Origin: Gammaproteobacteria bacterium | Lineage (GTDB): Bacteria > Pseudomonadota > Gammaproteobacteria > Xanthomonadales > SZUA-36 | DNA length: 64,000 nucleotides | Direction of reading: 5' to 3' | Assembly: GCA_030428105.1 (NCBI GenBank) | Contig: JAUIBE010000003.1 | Location: forward strand, 124,001 to 188,000 | Shown: piece after piece, positions 1-9,097 of the stretch | Numbering within the stretch: position 1 is the stretch's first letter | Layout: each line of letters starts with the position of its first letter | The notes under the pieces: generated by a model | What the model saw: only the letters and a program-made list of their open reading frames with translations | Database searches by the model: none | What the model was told of the DNA's origin: nothing | Made by a program: the position numbers and the translations under genes

Positions 1-213
1 ATTGCCGAATTCCTCGAGTGGGTGGGCCACGAAACCGGCCACGAGATCCGCTACGAATCACCGCGCGCGTCACAGCTTGCCCATGAAACCCAACTGCGAG
101 GCGAAGTCACGCTGGACCCGATGCGCGCGCTGGACCTGGTGCTGCAAACCAGCGAACTGAGCGCGCAGGTGGATCATGGGATAATCACCGTGAGGCTTCG
201 AACCAGCAACTAG
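1..213 (+). CDS. FecR-like protein, C-terminal fragment (5' end outside window)
   Basis: The reading frame is open from base 1 and ends with TAG at 211-213, giving 70 residues of the C-terminus. The tail (FLEWVGHETGHEIRYES, then a region ending DHGIITVRL) resembles the small STN/secretin-like domain that closes many FecR-type anti-sigma sensors. The next gene starts 9 bp later and encodes an STN-type TonB receptor, the usual FecI-FecR-FecA order, so an ECF sigma gene probably lies upstream of the window. Inference: it senses receptor occupancy in the periplasm. Membrane segment and sigma-binding part are not visible. Confidence 0.6.
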   Translation: MAEFLEWVGHETGHEIRYESPRASQLAHETQLRGEVTLDPMRALDLVLQTSELSAQVDHGIITVRLRTSN

Positions 214-222
214 GAGCGCTCA

Positions 223-2595
223 TTGCCCAGGATCGCGCACGCGCCGAGATCCAGCGCCGGCCGCAAAGGCCGGGCGGGCGTGATGTGCCTGCTGCTGATG
301 CTTTGCGGCATCGCCACGGGCGTGCACGGCGCGCAGACCCCGCTAGCCGGCCAGCCGATCCAGGCGGTGCTCGACGCGGTTCGCGATTCCGGTATTCCCA
401 TTGTCTACAGCACCGCCCTGGTCACTCCCGACCTGGTGGTGAAGTCTGAACCGCTGTTCCAGGACCCGCTGCTGCGCGCCCGCGAGGTATTGGAGCCGCA
501 CGGCCTGACCCTGCTGGAATCAGATGGCCTGTACCTGGTGGTGCGGGCGGCGCGCTCGCCCGGTTCATCATCCGGGGCGAACGCCAGTACGCAAGCCAGC
601 GCCATCGACGATGACACCCCGCGTGAACTGGAGCCGATCAGTGTTTCGGCCAGCCGCTACCTGCTGTGGTCAAATTCGAATTTCTACATCGACCAGCGCG
701 CCATCCAGGCCCTGCCCGACCTGGGTGAAGATCCGGTGCGAACCGCCCAGCGCCTCCCCGGCGCCGCCGCGGGCGGCCTGTCATCCCGTTCGCACTTTCG
801 CGGCGGCGAGCACAACGAGACCGCCATTTACCTCAACGGCCTCAAGCTGCTGGACCCGTTCCACATCCGCGACTACCACAACATTTTCTCGACCATCGAC
901 GCCCGTGCAATTTCCGGCATCGAGGCCTACACCGGCGGCTACCCGGCAGCCTACGGCGACCAGATGAGCGGCATGTTGCTGATGGAAACCCGCGAGCCGG
1001 AAGCGCCATTGGCCACCGAACTGGGACTGAGCGTGTACAACACCTCGATCCTCAACAGCGGCTATCGCGGTGAGTCGAACATTCACTGGCTGTTCTCGGC
1101 GCGCCGCAGCAACCTCGACGCGGTGCTGAGCGACAGCCTGGGCAAACCCGACTATTTCGATGTTTTTGCCTCGCTGGGCTGGGCGCCATCCGCCAACCAC
1201 GCGCTGACGTTCAATGTTCTTTACGCCGACGACGACGTGACCGTAATCACCGAGGACCAGCCGGATGAACTGGAGCAATCGGTCAGCTCCACCCGCAGCG
1301 AGACGCTGTGGCTGACCCTGGATGACCAGTGGACGCCATACCTGTCTTCACGCACCACCTTGTCGTGGACCTCGCTCGACAATTCCCGCATTGCCGAGGT
1401 TAACGACCCCGACCGCATGCAGGCGGCGGTTCGCGACCTGCGCGACGCCGATATTCTTGGCCTGGAGCAACACTGGCAGTTCAGCGGCATCCGCAATCAC
1501 CTGTTGAGCTGGGGCTTCAGCGCAAGCCACCAGGATGCGAACTACGACTACCGCTCGGCAGCCGCTTACGACGGGTTCTACGAGTTCTACCCCGGCATCA
1601 CCAACCCCACCCAGTCTCGAATCGTGGCGGCGCCTGGCGGCAATGGCTACAGCCTGTTCGTTTCCGACCGCTGGCAAGCCACGGAAAATACGGGCTTGCA
1701 GTTCGGGCTGCGCTGGGATCGCCAGGACTGGACCGAGCCCGATTTCAGCAGCCAACTCAGCCCACGCATCAGCGTGCTGCAGCGCCTGGGGCCCAACTCT
1801 GAACTGAGGCTTACCTGGGGCCGTTACTACCAGTCACAGTCGGTGATGGAGTTGCAGGTTGAAGATGGGCTGCAGCAATTCTTTGCGCCGCAACGGGCCG
1901 ACCACTGGATTGCCGGCTTCCAGCATCGCTTTGCCAACGGATACCGGCTGCGGCTGGAGGCGTTCGACAAGCAATACGATCACCTCAAACCGCGCTTCGA
2001 GAACCAGTTCGACCCGCTGGCGCTAATCCCGGAACTGGCACCAGACCGCTTGCGACTCGATCCCACCTCGGCCTCCGCGCGGGGTGTGGAAATCACCCTG
2101 GACCACCGCGGCCAGGGCGACCTTGAGTGGTGGGCCAGTTATTCCTACGCGCGCGCCTACGACGTGATTGATGGTGAGCACCAACCAAGAAGCTGGGACC
2201 AGCGGCACGCGTTACAGGCAGGACTGGCCTGGCGCCCCGGCGCCTGGGAAGTTGGCCTGGCGCTGTCGGTGCACAGCGGCTGGCCCACCTCGTCGATGGC
2301 GTACAACGAGGCGGAAGAGGATGGCGAAACGGTCTACATCCCGGTGCCCGGACCGCGCAACGCGGAGCAGTACAGCACCTTCGCCCAGCTCGATTTTCGC
2401 GTCAGCCGAGCGTTCGAAATGCGCAAGGGGCGGCTGTCTCTGTTCTTCGAGGTGACCAATGCCACCAATCGCATGAACCCCTGCTGCTCCGACTACGACA
2501 TCGAGGAAGATGACGCCGGCAATGTCTTCCTCGACTACAGCCAGGAAGAATGGCTGCCTATCCTTCCCGCCATCGGCCTGCACTGGTCGTTCTAG
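223..2595 (+). CDS. TonB-dependent receptor with N-terminal STN signalling domain
   Basis: A 790-residue outer-membrane receptor. It starts at TTG (223), preceded by AGGAG at 212-216 with a 6-nt gap; that Shine-Dalgarno overlaps the stop of the FecR-like gene, so the two are probably coupled. A signal peptide occupies about residues 1-36. An STN domain (about 40-108) is followed by a plug (about 135-255, including FRGGEHNETAIYLNGL and GGYPAAYGDQMSG), then a beta-barrel ending in Phe (LHWSF). An STN domain in front of the plug is typical of transducing receptors that contact a FecR partner. The ligand cannot be told from sequence. Confidence 0.88.
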   Translation: MPRIAHAPRSSAGRKGRAGVMCLLLMLCGIATGVHGAQTPLAGQPIQAVLDAVRDSGIPIVYSTALVTPDLVVKSEPLFQDPLLRAREVLEPHGLTLLESDGLYLVVRAARSPGSSSGANASTQASAIDDDTPRELEPISVSASRYLLWSNSNFYIDQRAIQALPDLGEDPVRTAQRLPGAAAGGLSSRSHFRGGEHNETAIYLNGLKLLDPFHIRDYHNIFSTIDARAISGIEAYTGGYPAAYGDQMSGMLLMETREPEAPLATELGLSVYNTSILNSGYRGESNIHWLFSARRSNLDAVLSDSLGKPDYFDVFASLGWAPSANHALTFNVLYADDDVTVITEDQPDELEQSVSSTRSETLWLTLDDQWTPYLSSRTTLSWTSLDNSRIAEVNDPDRMQAAVRDLRDADILGLEQHWQFSGIRNHLLSWGFSASHQDANYDYRSAAAYDGFYEFYPGITNPTQSRIVAAPGGNGYSLFVSDRWQATENTGLQFGLRWDRQDWTEPDFSSQLSPRISVLQRLGPNSELRLTWGRYYQSQSVMELQVEDGLQQFFAPQRADHWIAGFQHRFANGYRLRLEAFDKQYDHLKPRFENQFDPLALIPELAPDRLRLDPTSASARGVEITLDHRGQGDLEWWASYSYARAYDVIDGEHQPRSWDQRHALQAGLAWRPGAWEVGLALSVHSGWPTSSMAYNEAEEDGETVYIPVPGPRNAEQYSTFAQLDFRVSRAFEMRKGRLSLFFEVTNATNRMNPCCSDYDIEEDDAGNVFLDYSQEEWLPILPAIGLHWSF

Positions 2596-2700
2596 CGCCT
2601 GCGACTGATTTTCTTTTTCCACTCCGTCCAAACCAGTAGCCGCGCGGCAAGGCACACCCCGGCCGCCGGCCCCTTCACCAACCAAGAGACGGAGCGACTG

Positions 2701-3510
2701 ATGAACACGAAACTGCTGAAACCCGGGATGTTTTGCGGACTGGCGCTGGTGCTCGCTTGCGTCGGCACTCCGGCGCAGGCCGAAGAACTGGACGAAGCCG
2801 TGGTCCTGATCGAGATCAATGCCACCGATGGCGACGTGGGCTTCCACGCGCTGCTGGACGCCGAGGCCTGGCGCTGGATTCGCCTTGACGATCCCACCGG
2901 CCAGAAAATCATGACCAAGCGCCCGCACGCAGGCCTGGAAGAGCAAGGTGTCACCGAGCTCTTCTTCGAAAGCTCGGAGCCGCTGTGCTCCGCAGACCCC
3001 GAGGAACCCGAGGAGCGGGTCCAGACCCTGGCCGAGTTCCTGTTGCTGTTTCCCGAAGGCGAATACCTCGCCCGGGCACAAACCATCGAGCGTGAGAAAC
3101 TGCGCAGCACCGCCGAGCTGACCTACAACCTGCCGGCGGCGCCCGACATCGAAGCCACCGAAGACGCCACGCTGTCGGTGGATAACGCGGTGATCACGTG
3201 GGACCACGGGGATGACCTGGGCGAGTCCTGCCATGACCAGGAACTGGTCGATGCCGGCATCATTGCCGACCCGGCCGAGGTGGAAGTGGTGCGCTGGGAA
3301 GTCACGGTTGAGCCGGCCGACGACGAGGCCGCCGACCCGCAGCGCATCTTCATGGCCCAGCTCAAGCCCGAGCAGATGGCGGTGACCATCCCCGCCGAGT
3401 TTCTCCAGTCCTACCTGGACGACGGCATCACCGAGATGAAGTTCGAGGTGGGCGCGATGGAAGAGAGTGGCAACCAGACCTTTTCCGAGGGTGAATTCGA
3501 AATCGAGTAA
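2701..3510 (+). CDS. exported acidic protein of unknown function
   Basis: A 269-residue protein with a clear signal peptide (MNTKLLKPGMFCGLALVLAC, cleavage likely after AQA near residue 28). The mature part is very acidic and rich in Glu/Asp. About residues 140-265 look like an all-beta, fibronectin-III-like segment (WDHGDD, VVRWEVTVEP, FEVGAMEESGNQTF). I do not recognise a family. GGAG sits just upstream of the ATG. It lies 105 bp after the STN-type receptor and before a strong terminator, so it may be co-transcribed with that receptor and act as its surface or periplasmic partner (inference). Confidence 0.7.
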   Translation: MNTKLLKPGMFCGLALVLACVGTPAQAEELDEAVVLIEINATDGDVGFHALLDAEAWRWIRLDDPTGQKIMTKRPHAGLEEQGVTELFFESSEPLCSADPEEPEERVQTLAEFLLLFPEGEYLARAQTIEREKLRSTAELTYNLPAAPDIEATEDATLSVDNAVITWDHGDDLGESCHDQELVDAGIIADPAEVEVVRWEVTVEPADDEAADPQRIFMAQLKPEQMAVTIPAEFLQSYLDDGITEMKFEVGAMEESGNQTFSEGEFEIE

Positions 3511-3535
3511 GCCACGAAAAGCTGTAAGTGCGAGC

Positions 3536-3561
3536 GGGGCGCAGGGAAGCGCCCCGTTTTT
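3536..3561 (+). terminator. Rho-independent terminator
   Basis: A perfect 7-bp GC stem (GGGGCGC 3536-3542 with GCGCCCC 3549-3555) and 6-nt loop, followed by G and five T. It ends the FecR/receptor/acidic-protein transcript 26 bp after the stop. Confidence 0.85.
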
Positions 3562-3646
3562 ATGTGCTTTGCATTAGTATGGCGCTTCCAAAGGGCCGGC
3601 CAGCCTTGCAGCCCGGTCTATTCCAAGCCAAGCAGGAACGCCGCCC

Positions 3647-4837
3647 ATGCGAATCACAATCCTTCTTATTGCTGCCTGCCTCGCCCTGAGCGCGCCGGTT
3701 TCGTGGGCCGATGCGCTCTACCTGGATCCGGCCGACGACGAAAAGCACCTTGGCAGCCAGGACAACATCCTGTTCTGGACGCCGCTGGAGCAGGTGGCCG
3801 GTTATCGCAATAGTGAGAAGATTGGCCCAACGCGCCGCGTGCCGGCCAGCAGCAACCCGGCGATGCTTGCCTACCAGTTGCGCGACCTGGACAACCTGGA
3901 GATTGGCGGCATGTTCGAGGACGAGCCGTTCTCGCTGAGCATGGATGAATACTTCGACCAGCAGCGCGTGGGTGGACTACTGGTGATCAAGGATGGCGCC
4001 ATCGCCTACGAGCGCTATGGCCTGGGCAACACCGAAAGCACCCGCTGGATGTCATTTTCAGTGTCCAAGTCGGTGGTATCCCTGCTGATTGGGGCAGCCA
4101 TACGCGACGGCTATATCAACAGCGTCGACGACAAGGTCACCACCTACCTGCCGCACCTGAAGGGGTCGGTGTACGACCAGACCACCATCCGCAACCTGTT
4201 GCAGATGGCCTCCGGGGTCGAATGGAACGAGGATTACAAGGACCCTGAAGCTGACATCAACCAGGCCACCTGGCAGTCCCTGGCGCTGTACGAATACCTG
4301 GCGGACAAACCACGCGTAGCCGAGCCCGGATCGGTTTTCAACTACAACACCGCCGAAACCAACCTGGCCGGCAACCTGCTGCGCTCGGCCATCGGCAACA
4401 ACCTTTCCAGCTACCTGCGCTTCAAAGTGTGGGAGCCGTTTGGCATGGAAGCCGATGCGGTGTGGCCATTGACCGAACCGGGGGGCGGGGAATTCGGCGG
4501 TTGCTGCCTGGCCGCAACGTTGCGCGACTACGGAAGGATCGGCCTGTTCGCACTGCGCGGGGGCAGACTGGCGGACGGAACGCTGGTGTTGGCAGATGGC
4601 TGGATGAACGAATCCACCACGCCTTCTGACAGCGCGCCTTACTACGGCTATTTCTGGTGGCTACGCCCCGACGGGACCTACCGGGCCGCCGGCATTTTCG
4701 GCCAGGGCATCTACATTGACCCTGCGAACAAGCTGGTTGTGGCCATCCAGAGTGCCCGCGAGAACGCCACCAGCGCCCGCGACAGCGCGCTCCAGGGCGC
4801 GCTGCTGCAGGCTATTACCGTGGCCGTTGCCCGCTAG
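3647..4837 (+). CDS. exported serine hydrolase, class C beta-lactamase/6-aminohexanoate-dimer hydrolase family
   Basis: 396 residues with a signal peptide (MRITILLIAACLALSAPVSW). The nucleophile motif is SVSK in RWMSFSVSKSVVSLL, the S-x-x-K of class C beta-lactamases and NylB-type esterases. The tyrosine motif is YNT in VFNYNTAETNLAGNLL. A third motif is likely in FGQGIYID near the C-terminus. The nylon-hydrolase-like pattern (FSVSKS, FNYNTAET) argues for an esterase or amidase rather than a resistance enzyme. Its stop shares a CTAG with the convergent TonB receptor gene. Confidence 0.82.
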   Translation: MRITILLIAACLALSAPVSWADALYLDPADDEKHLGSQDNILFWTPLEQVAGYRNSEKIGPTRRVPASSNPAMLAYQLRDLDNLEIGGMFEDEPFSLSMDEYFDQQRVGGLLVIKDGAIAYERYGLGNTESTRWMSFSVSKSVVSLLIGAAIRDGYINSVDDKVTTYLPHLKGSVYDQTTIRNLLQMASGVEWNEDYKDPEADINQATWQSLALYEYLADKPRVAEPGSVFNYNTAETNLAGNLLRSAIGNNLSSYLRFKVWEPFGMEADAVWPLTEPGGGEFGGCCLAATLRDYGRIGLFALRGGRLADGTLVLADGWMNESTTPSDSAPYYGYFWWLRPDGTYRAAGIFGQGIYIDPANKLVVAIQSARENATSARDSALQGALLQAITVAVAR

Positions 4838-7023
4838 AAGTTGTACATGAAGCGAAGGCCGAACTCGCTGCGATCATTGTTGAGAATGATCAGCAGGTAA
4901 TCATCCGGCAGCAGCTTGGCGTTGGCGTACTTCTCATCCGTTATGTTGCGGCCGTAGGCTGCCACCACCCACTTGTCGCCAGGCGCGTGGTAGGCGATAT
5001 CAAAGTTGATCAGGTCACGGCTTTCGATCCGGGTCATGCGGCCCGGGTCGCTGGAAGGCTCGCCGTACATGTCGTCACGGTAGGAGTAGTCCGCGCGGAA
5101 CACCATCTCGGCGCCGTTATCCAGCGGCAGCACGTACTCCGGGCTGATTGAAAACGTCACCTCCGGCGTCAGCGGGGCCACCACTACCGGGTTGGGATCA
5201 TCCACATCGGCATCGATATAGCCCAGGGTCGCGTACAGGGTGAACTGGTCGCTTGGCGTCCAGGCGCTTTCCCACTCGAAGCCCTTGGAGGTCTGGTCAA
5301 CGATGATGTTCACCGTGTTGAAGCCAGCGATGTTGGAGTCACTCACCTGGTACGGCAGATCCGAGTAGTCGGTGTAGAAAATCGCCGCGCTCATCCGCAG
5401 CGAATCTATCGGCGTGCCCTTGAGGCCAACCTCGTAGTTGGTGGCGGTGACATTGTCTCCAGCCTGGTAGCAGTTGGGCTCGGTGATGGAGCCATCCGGC
5501 TGCAAGGCGCCGAACAGGCAGTAAGCGCGCGCCGGGAACTGGCCCGACTGGTAGCCGTTCTGGATGGTGAAGTAGGAGTGCATGCGGTCGTTCATCTCCC
5601 AGGCCAGCGCGGTTTCCCAGCTGGTTTCATCCCACTCGCGTGAGCCGCTGGCTTCCAGCAGCCCGACGATCGGCGCGGTGTAGGCGTTCTTCTCATCCTC
5701 GGTGTAGCGGGCGCCAATCGTCCACCGCAGTGCGTCGGTCAGCTCGATGCCCACGTTGGCGTAGAACGCATCGCTGTCCAGGCTTTGCTGGTTGATGAAA
5801 TCGGCAGACCCGCCAAGGAAGAAGTTGGGGTTCTGGCGGTTACCGCCGTCTTCCTCGAAATGGTAATAGCCGGCCACGAAATCCCAGCCCTCGTACTCGC
5901 CAAACACCTGCACTTCAAATGACTTCTGGTCGGCGTAACCGGTTTCCGGGTAGGTGAACAGGGTTTCCGCGATGCTGTCATCATCAAGCCCGGACTCGTA
6001 CTCGGAACTGCGGTCGCTGTAGATCAGCCGCGCCGAGTAGGTTTCGCTGATTTCCCAGTCGGCAGTCACCGACCAGCCGTCAGCCTCGTTAGTCACCGTC
6101 GAACGGTCGACGAATACGCCGTTGTTCACGTAGAAACCGCCGTTGTTGTCATAAGGGTCGGCCGAAACATCCGAATTGCGCGCGCCGGCCTGGTACAGCA
6201 AGCCCGTGGGCACCTCGTCGATCAACGTGGTGTACGGCCGCAGGCCGCCATCGCCGTCGTTCTTGTCGTAGGCAAACAGCAGCGAGAATGAATCGGTCAC
6301 ATCCCAGTTGGCGGCAAAGCGGAACGCCCACTCGTCGAGCTCGCCGACATCGTGCGCTGCATCGTGGTTGAGGAAGTCGCCCACCCCGTCCCGGCTCATG
6401 TACGAGCCGGTTGCGGAAACGGCGAAGTTTTCGGTAATGGGCTGGTTCCAGTACATGTCGCCGTTCAGGCGGCCACGCGTGCCCACCGTCATCGTTGCCC
6501 GTCCGCCCTGCTCGTCGCCCGGCTTGCGGGTGATGATGTTGATGGTGCCGCCGATGGTGTTTCGACCATATAGCGTGCCCTGCGGGCCGCGCAGCACTTC
6601 CACGCGTTCGATATTGGCGAGGTTCCAGTTCTGTCCCACCTGGCGGCCGTAGTAAACGCCATCGACGTAAACACCCACGCCCGGATCAGTGGTGATCAGG
6701 TGATCCTGGATGCCAATGCCGCGAATGAAGGGGTTCACCGAGGAAGTATGGCCCGCGGAAAACGCCGTGACATTGAGGTTGGGTACAAACTTGCCGACAT
6801 CGATCAGGTCGGTAATACCGGCCTTGATCATCACCGACTCGGTAAATGCGCTCACCGCAACCGGCACATCGAAGATGCTTTCTTCGCGCTTGGTCGCCGT
6901 GACAATAACTTCTTCGAGCAAAGCGCCGTCTGCTGCTTCGCCCTGATCCTGCGCCATTGCCCCACCGGCGCAGCCCAGCCCGCCCAGGGCCAGCAATGTG
7001 ATCAGCTTTTTAGAGTTGTGCAT
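4834..7023 (-). CDS. TonB-dependent receptor
   Basis: A 729-residue outer-membrane receptor with a signal peptide (MHNSKKLITLLALGGLGCAG) and a TonB-box-like segment (EEVIVTATKRE) right before the plug. The plug carries the conserved NIERVEVLRGPQGTLYGRN and GGTINIITRKPG signatures. The C-terminus ends in Phe (LRFMYNF). There is no STN domain, so it is a transport-only type; ligand unknown. AGGAG sits 7 nt before the ATG. The neighbouring serine hydrolase faces it and may process the same substrate (inference from adjacency only). Confidence 0.92.
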   Translation of the reverse strand: MHNSKKLITLLALGGLGCAGGAMAQDQGEAADGALLEEVIVTATKREESIFDVPVAVSAFTESVMIKAGITDLIDVGKFVPNLNVTAFSAGHTSSVNPFIRGIGIQDHLITTDPGVGVYVDGVYYGRQVGQNWNLANIERVEVLRGPQGTLYGRNTIGGTINIITRKPGDEQGGRATMTVGTRGRLNGDMYWNQPITENFAVSATGSYMSRDGVGDFLNHDAAHDVGELDEWAFRFAANWDVTDSFSLLFAYDKNDGDGGLRPYTTLIDEVPTGLLYQAGARNSDVSADPYDNNGGFYVNNGVFVDRSTVTNEADGWSVTADWEISETYSARLIYSDRSSEYESGLDDDSIAETLFTYPETGYADQKSFEVQVFGEYEGWDFVAGYYHFEEDGGNRQNPNFFLGGSADFINQQSLDSDAFYANVGIELTDALRWTIGARYTEDEKNAYTAPIVGLLEASGSREWDETSWETALAWEMNDRMHSYFTIQNGYQSGQFPARAYCLFGALQPDGSITEPNCYQAGDNVTATNYEVGLKGTPIDSLRMSAAIFYTDYSDLPYQVSDSNIAGFNTVNIIVDQTSKGFEWESAWTPSDQFTLYATLGYIDADVDDPNPVVVAPLTPEVTFSISPEYVLPLDNGAEMVFRADYSYRDDMYGEPSSDPGRMTRIESRDLINFDIAYHAPGDKWVVAAYGRNITDEKYANAKLLPDDYLLIILNNDRSEFGLRFMYNF

Positions 7024-7288
7024 GGTTATTCTCCTGTGGAAACCAGCCGCCAGGAGCTTGCACTGAATGCAGACAGATGCGCGGACCGGATTCCCGGTTC
7101 TATTACGGATCAGTTCGTTCTTGTGCTCTCGTTATTGGGTTCTTATATCTCTCGCGCCATGAGAAGCGGGGCGCGATTGACCCGGCACGGGCAGGCGACC
7201 GGATATCCAAAGCTTAGCACGGCATTTGCAAAGCGGATTCGTTATCATCGTGTCCGGATAAACGCCCAATCAACAAAGGATGAATGCG
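7024..7288. other. divergent intergenic region
   Basis: 265 bp between the leftward receptor and the rightward EF-Tu-domain-like gene, with lower GC than its flanks. Apart from AGGAG for the receptor (about 7031-7035) and AAAGGA for the rightward gene (7275-7280), I saw no convincing RNA gene, repeat or operator. Promoters for both directions must lie here. Confidence 0.5.
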
Positions 7289-7687
7289 ATGCAATGGAAC
7301 ACCAGGTTTTTCGCGGTTTTGAGCGTTTCGGCCATCATGGCCGGCAGCCTGCTGGCTACCACACCGGCGATGGCAAAGGACAAGAAAGAAGACAAGGCGA
7401 ACGCCCCTTTCAAGCTTTACATCCGTGATGTGCAAACCATCGCCGGCGGCAGCGCTGAAATTTTCGGCCGCATCACCGCGGGGTCGGTATCCGTGGGTGA
7501 CACCGTGTGCGTACCGCTGGACACCGATCAGACCGTGGCACGCGAGGTGACCGCCATTACGGAGTTCAGCGCCAAGCTGGATACCGCCACCACCGGGAAA
7601 TCGGTGCACGTCGTGGTTGGCGATGTAGAGCCCGAGGAAGTCCTGACCAACGACTACCTGACCACGGGCTGCGATTCCGAGAGCTGA
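7289..7687 (+). CDS. exported EF-Tu domain-II-like beta-barrel protein
   Basis: About 132 residues. ATG at 7289 is preferred because AAAGGA (7275-7280) is 8 nt upstream; an in-frame ATG at 7280 adds three residues. A signal peptide ending PAMA is followed by a single domain. FKLYIRDVQTIAGGS, FGRITAGSVSVGDTV, ITEFSAKLDTATTGKSV and VVVGDVEPEEV match, in order and spacing, EF-Tu domain II (FLLPIEDVFSI, TGRVERGIIKVGEEV, MFRKLLDEGRAGENV, VLLRGIKREEI). No GTPase domain is present. The stop overlaps the next gene's start (TGATG), so it is coupled to the sulfatase-fold gene. Function unknown. Confidence 0.68.
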   Translation: MQWNTRFFAVLSVSAIMAGSLLATTPAMAKDKKEDKANAPFKLYIRDVQTIAGGSAEIFGRITAGSVSVGDTVCVPLDTDQTVAREVTAITEFSAKLDTATTGKSVHVVVGDVEPEEVLTNDYLTTGCDSES

Positions 7688-9084
7688 TGGGTCAACAAGC
7701 GCGAACGGGCAAGTGGTTCGCGATACTGCTGACTGTGCTGGGAGCGCCTGGCGCGCTCCCGGCCGATGATGCGCGCACGGACCTTCCGCATGTCCTGCTG
7801 ATCACGGTTGATACCCTGCGCGCCGACCGGCTTTCGGTATACGGCAACCCGGCGCCAACCAGCCCCAATATCGACGCGTTGCTGTCCAACGGCACGCGCT
7901 TCAATGCCGCCCGAACGGTAGAGCCGCTCACGGCCCCGGCTTCTGCCAGCATGCTCACATCGCTCTACCCGCACGAGCACGGCACCAGCCGCAACGGCAT
8001 TCCCATGCGCGAGGGTCTGCGCTCGTTGCCCGACATGTTGATGCAGCTTGGCTATGCCACGGCCGCTTTCGTCAGCAACTGGACCTTGACCGACAAGCAG
8101 TCCGGCCTGGCCGAGCATTTCGACGTATACCAGGAAGTGCTCACCAAGAAACGCTGGTTTATCTGGTTTGGTGAATCTGATGCCGAAGATGTGCGCCTGC
8201 GCACCGAGGCGTGGTTCGAAGAGGACGGCGTCTACCCCGGCCAGCCGTTATTCCTGTGGGTGCATTTCGTAGACCCGCACGCGCCGTACAAGCTGCACGA
8301 ATCTTTCGCCGATACCCTGGGCCTGCCCACCGATGGCTCGGCCTCGGTGATGCAGCGATACGACAGCGAGATCGCCTACGTGGACCAGCAGATCGGGTTG
8401 ATGCTCGACAACCTGGGCGAGTACCTGGACATGGACAACACCCTGCTGGTGTTTGCCTCCGACCACGGCGAGGGACTGGGCGAGCATGGCTACAAGGGCC
8501 ACGGCCGCTACCTCTACGAGGAAGAGCTGCGCATTCCGCTGGGGTTCACCTGGAAAGGGCGCATTCCATCGGGCCAGTTCCAGGCGCCCGCCAGCCTGGT
8601 TGACGTGGCCCCCACGGTGTTGGGCCTGATTGGCGCCCCGATTCCACCCGAGTGGCGGGGCTTTGACTGGAGCGTCTCGCTGTTGACCGGCGAAGATGGG
8701 CCGATGGACCGCATCACCTATTTCCAGGCCCACAAGGGCGCAGTCAAGGGCGGCACGAAGAAGTCCGACGTGGCGGCGCGCAAGCGCATCAATGGCCTGC
8801 TCAGGCTGGGCACCCTGGAGGGCACGCAGAAACAGGTGCTGGACCTGGAAGAAAACCAGTTGGAAGTTTTTGCGCTGCCCCCCGCCCCTGCCAACGGCCC
8901 GCTGCGTTACTCGGGCACTGAAAACAACCCGCAGATATCTGAACTGCCCGGCAGTGCGCCGCCGGCTTTGCTGGACTGGCAATCGCTGGTTGAGCAGGAA
9001 CTGACCGAGCGCGACCGCTCACCACCGCCTCCCCTCGACGAGGAAGCGGTGGAGCGGCTCAAATCACTGGGCTATATCAACTAG
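7687..9084 (+). CDS. exported sulfatase/alkaline-phosphatase-superfamily enzyme, threonine-type
   Basis: 465 residues from the ATG in the TGATG overlap; the frame continues upstream but without export signal. A signal peptide (FAILLTVLGAPGALPA) is followed by HVLLITVDTLRADRL (metal Asp), PLTAPASASMLTSLYPHEHG at the nucleophile loop, WVHFVDPHAPY and FASDHGEGLGEHG. The classical formylglycine motif Cys/Ser-x-Pro-x-Arg is replaced by Thr-Ala-Pro-Ala-Ser. Such Thr versions occur in sulfatase-like and phosphoethanolamine-transferase-like proteins, so sulfatase activity should not be assumed. The C-terminus ends ERLKSLGYIN, a tail shared with the second homologue near 26 kb. Confidence 0.85.
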   Translation: MGQQARTGKWFAILLTVLGAPGALPADDARTDLPHVLLITVDTLRADRLSVYGNPAPTSPNIDALLSNGTRFNAARTVEPLTAPASASMLTSLYPHEHGTSRNGIPMREGLRSLPDMLMQLGYATAAFVSNWTLTDKQSGLAEHFDVYQEVLTKKRWFIWFGESDAEDVRLRTEAWFEEDGVYPGQPLFLWVHFVDPHAPYKLHESFADTLGLPTDGSASVMQRYDSEIAYVDQQIGLMLDNLGEYLDMDNTLLVFASDHGEGLGEHGYKGHGRYLYEEELRIPLGFTWKGRIPSGQFQAPASLVDVAPTVLGLIGAPIPPEWRGFDWSVSLLTGEDGPMDRITYFQAHKGAVKGGTKKSDVAARKRINGLLRLGTLEGTQKQVLDLEENQLEVFALPPAPANGPLRYSGTENNPQISELPGSAPPALLDWQSLVEQELTERDRSPPPPLDEEAVERLKSLGYIN

Positions 9085-9097
9085 GCAGCGTCGCCGA

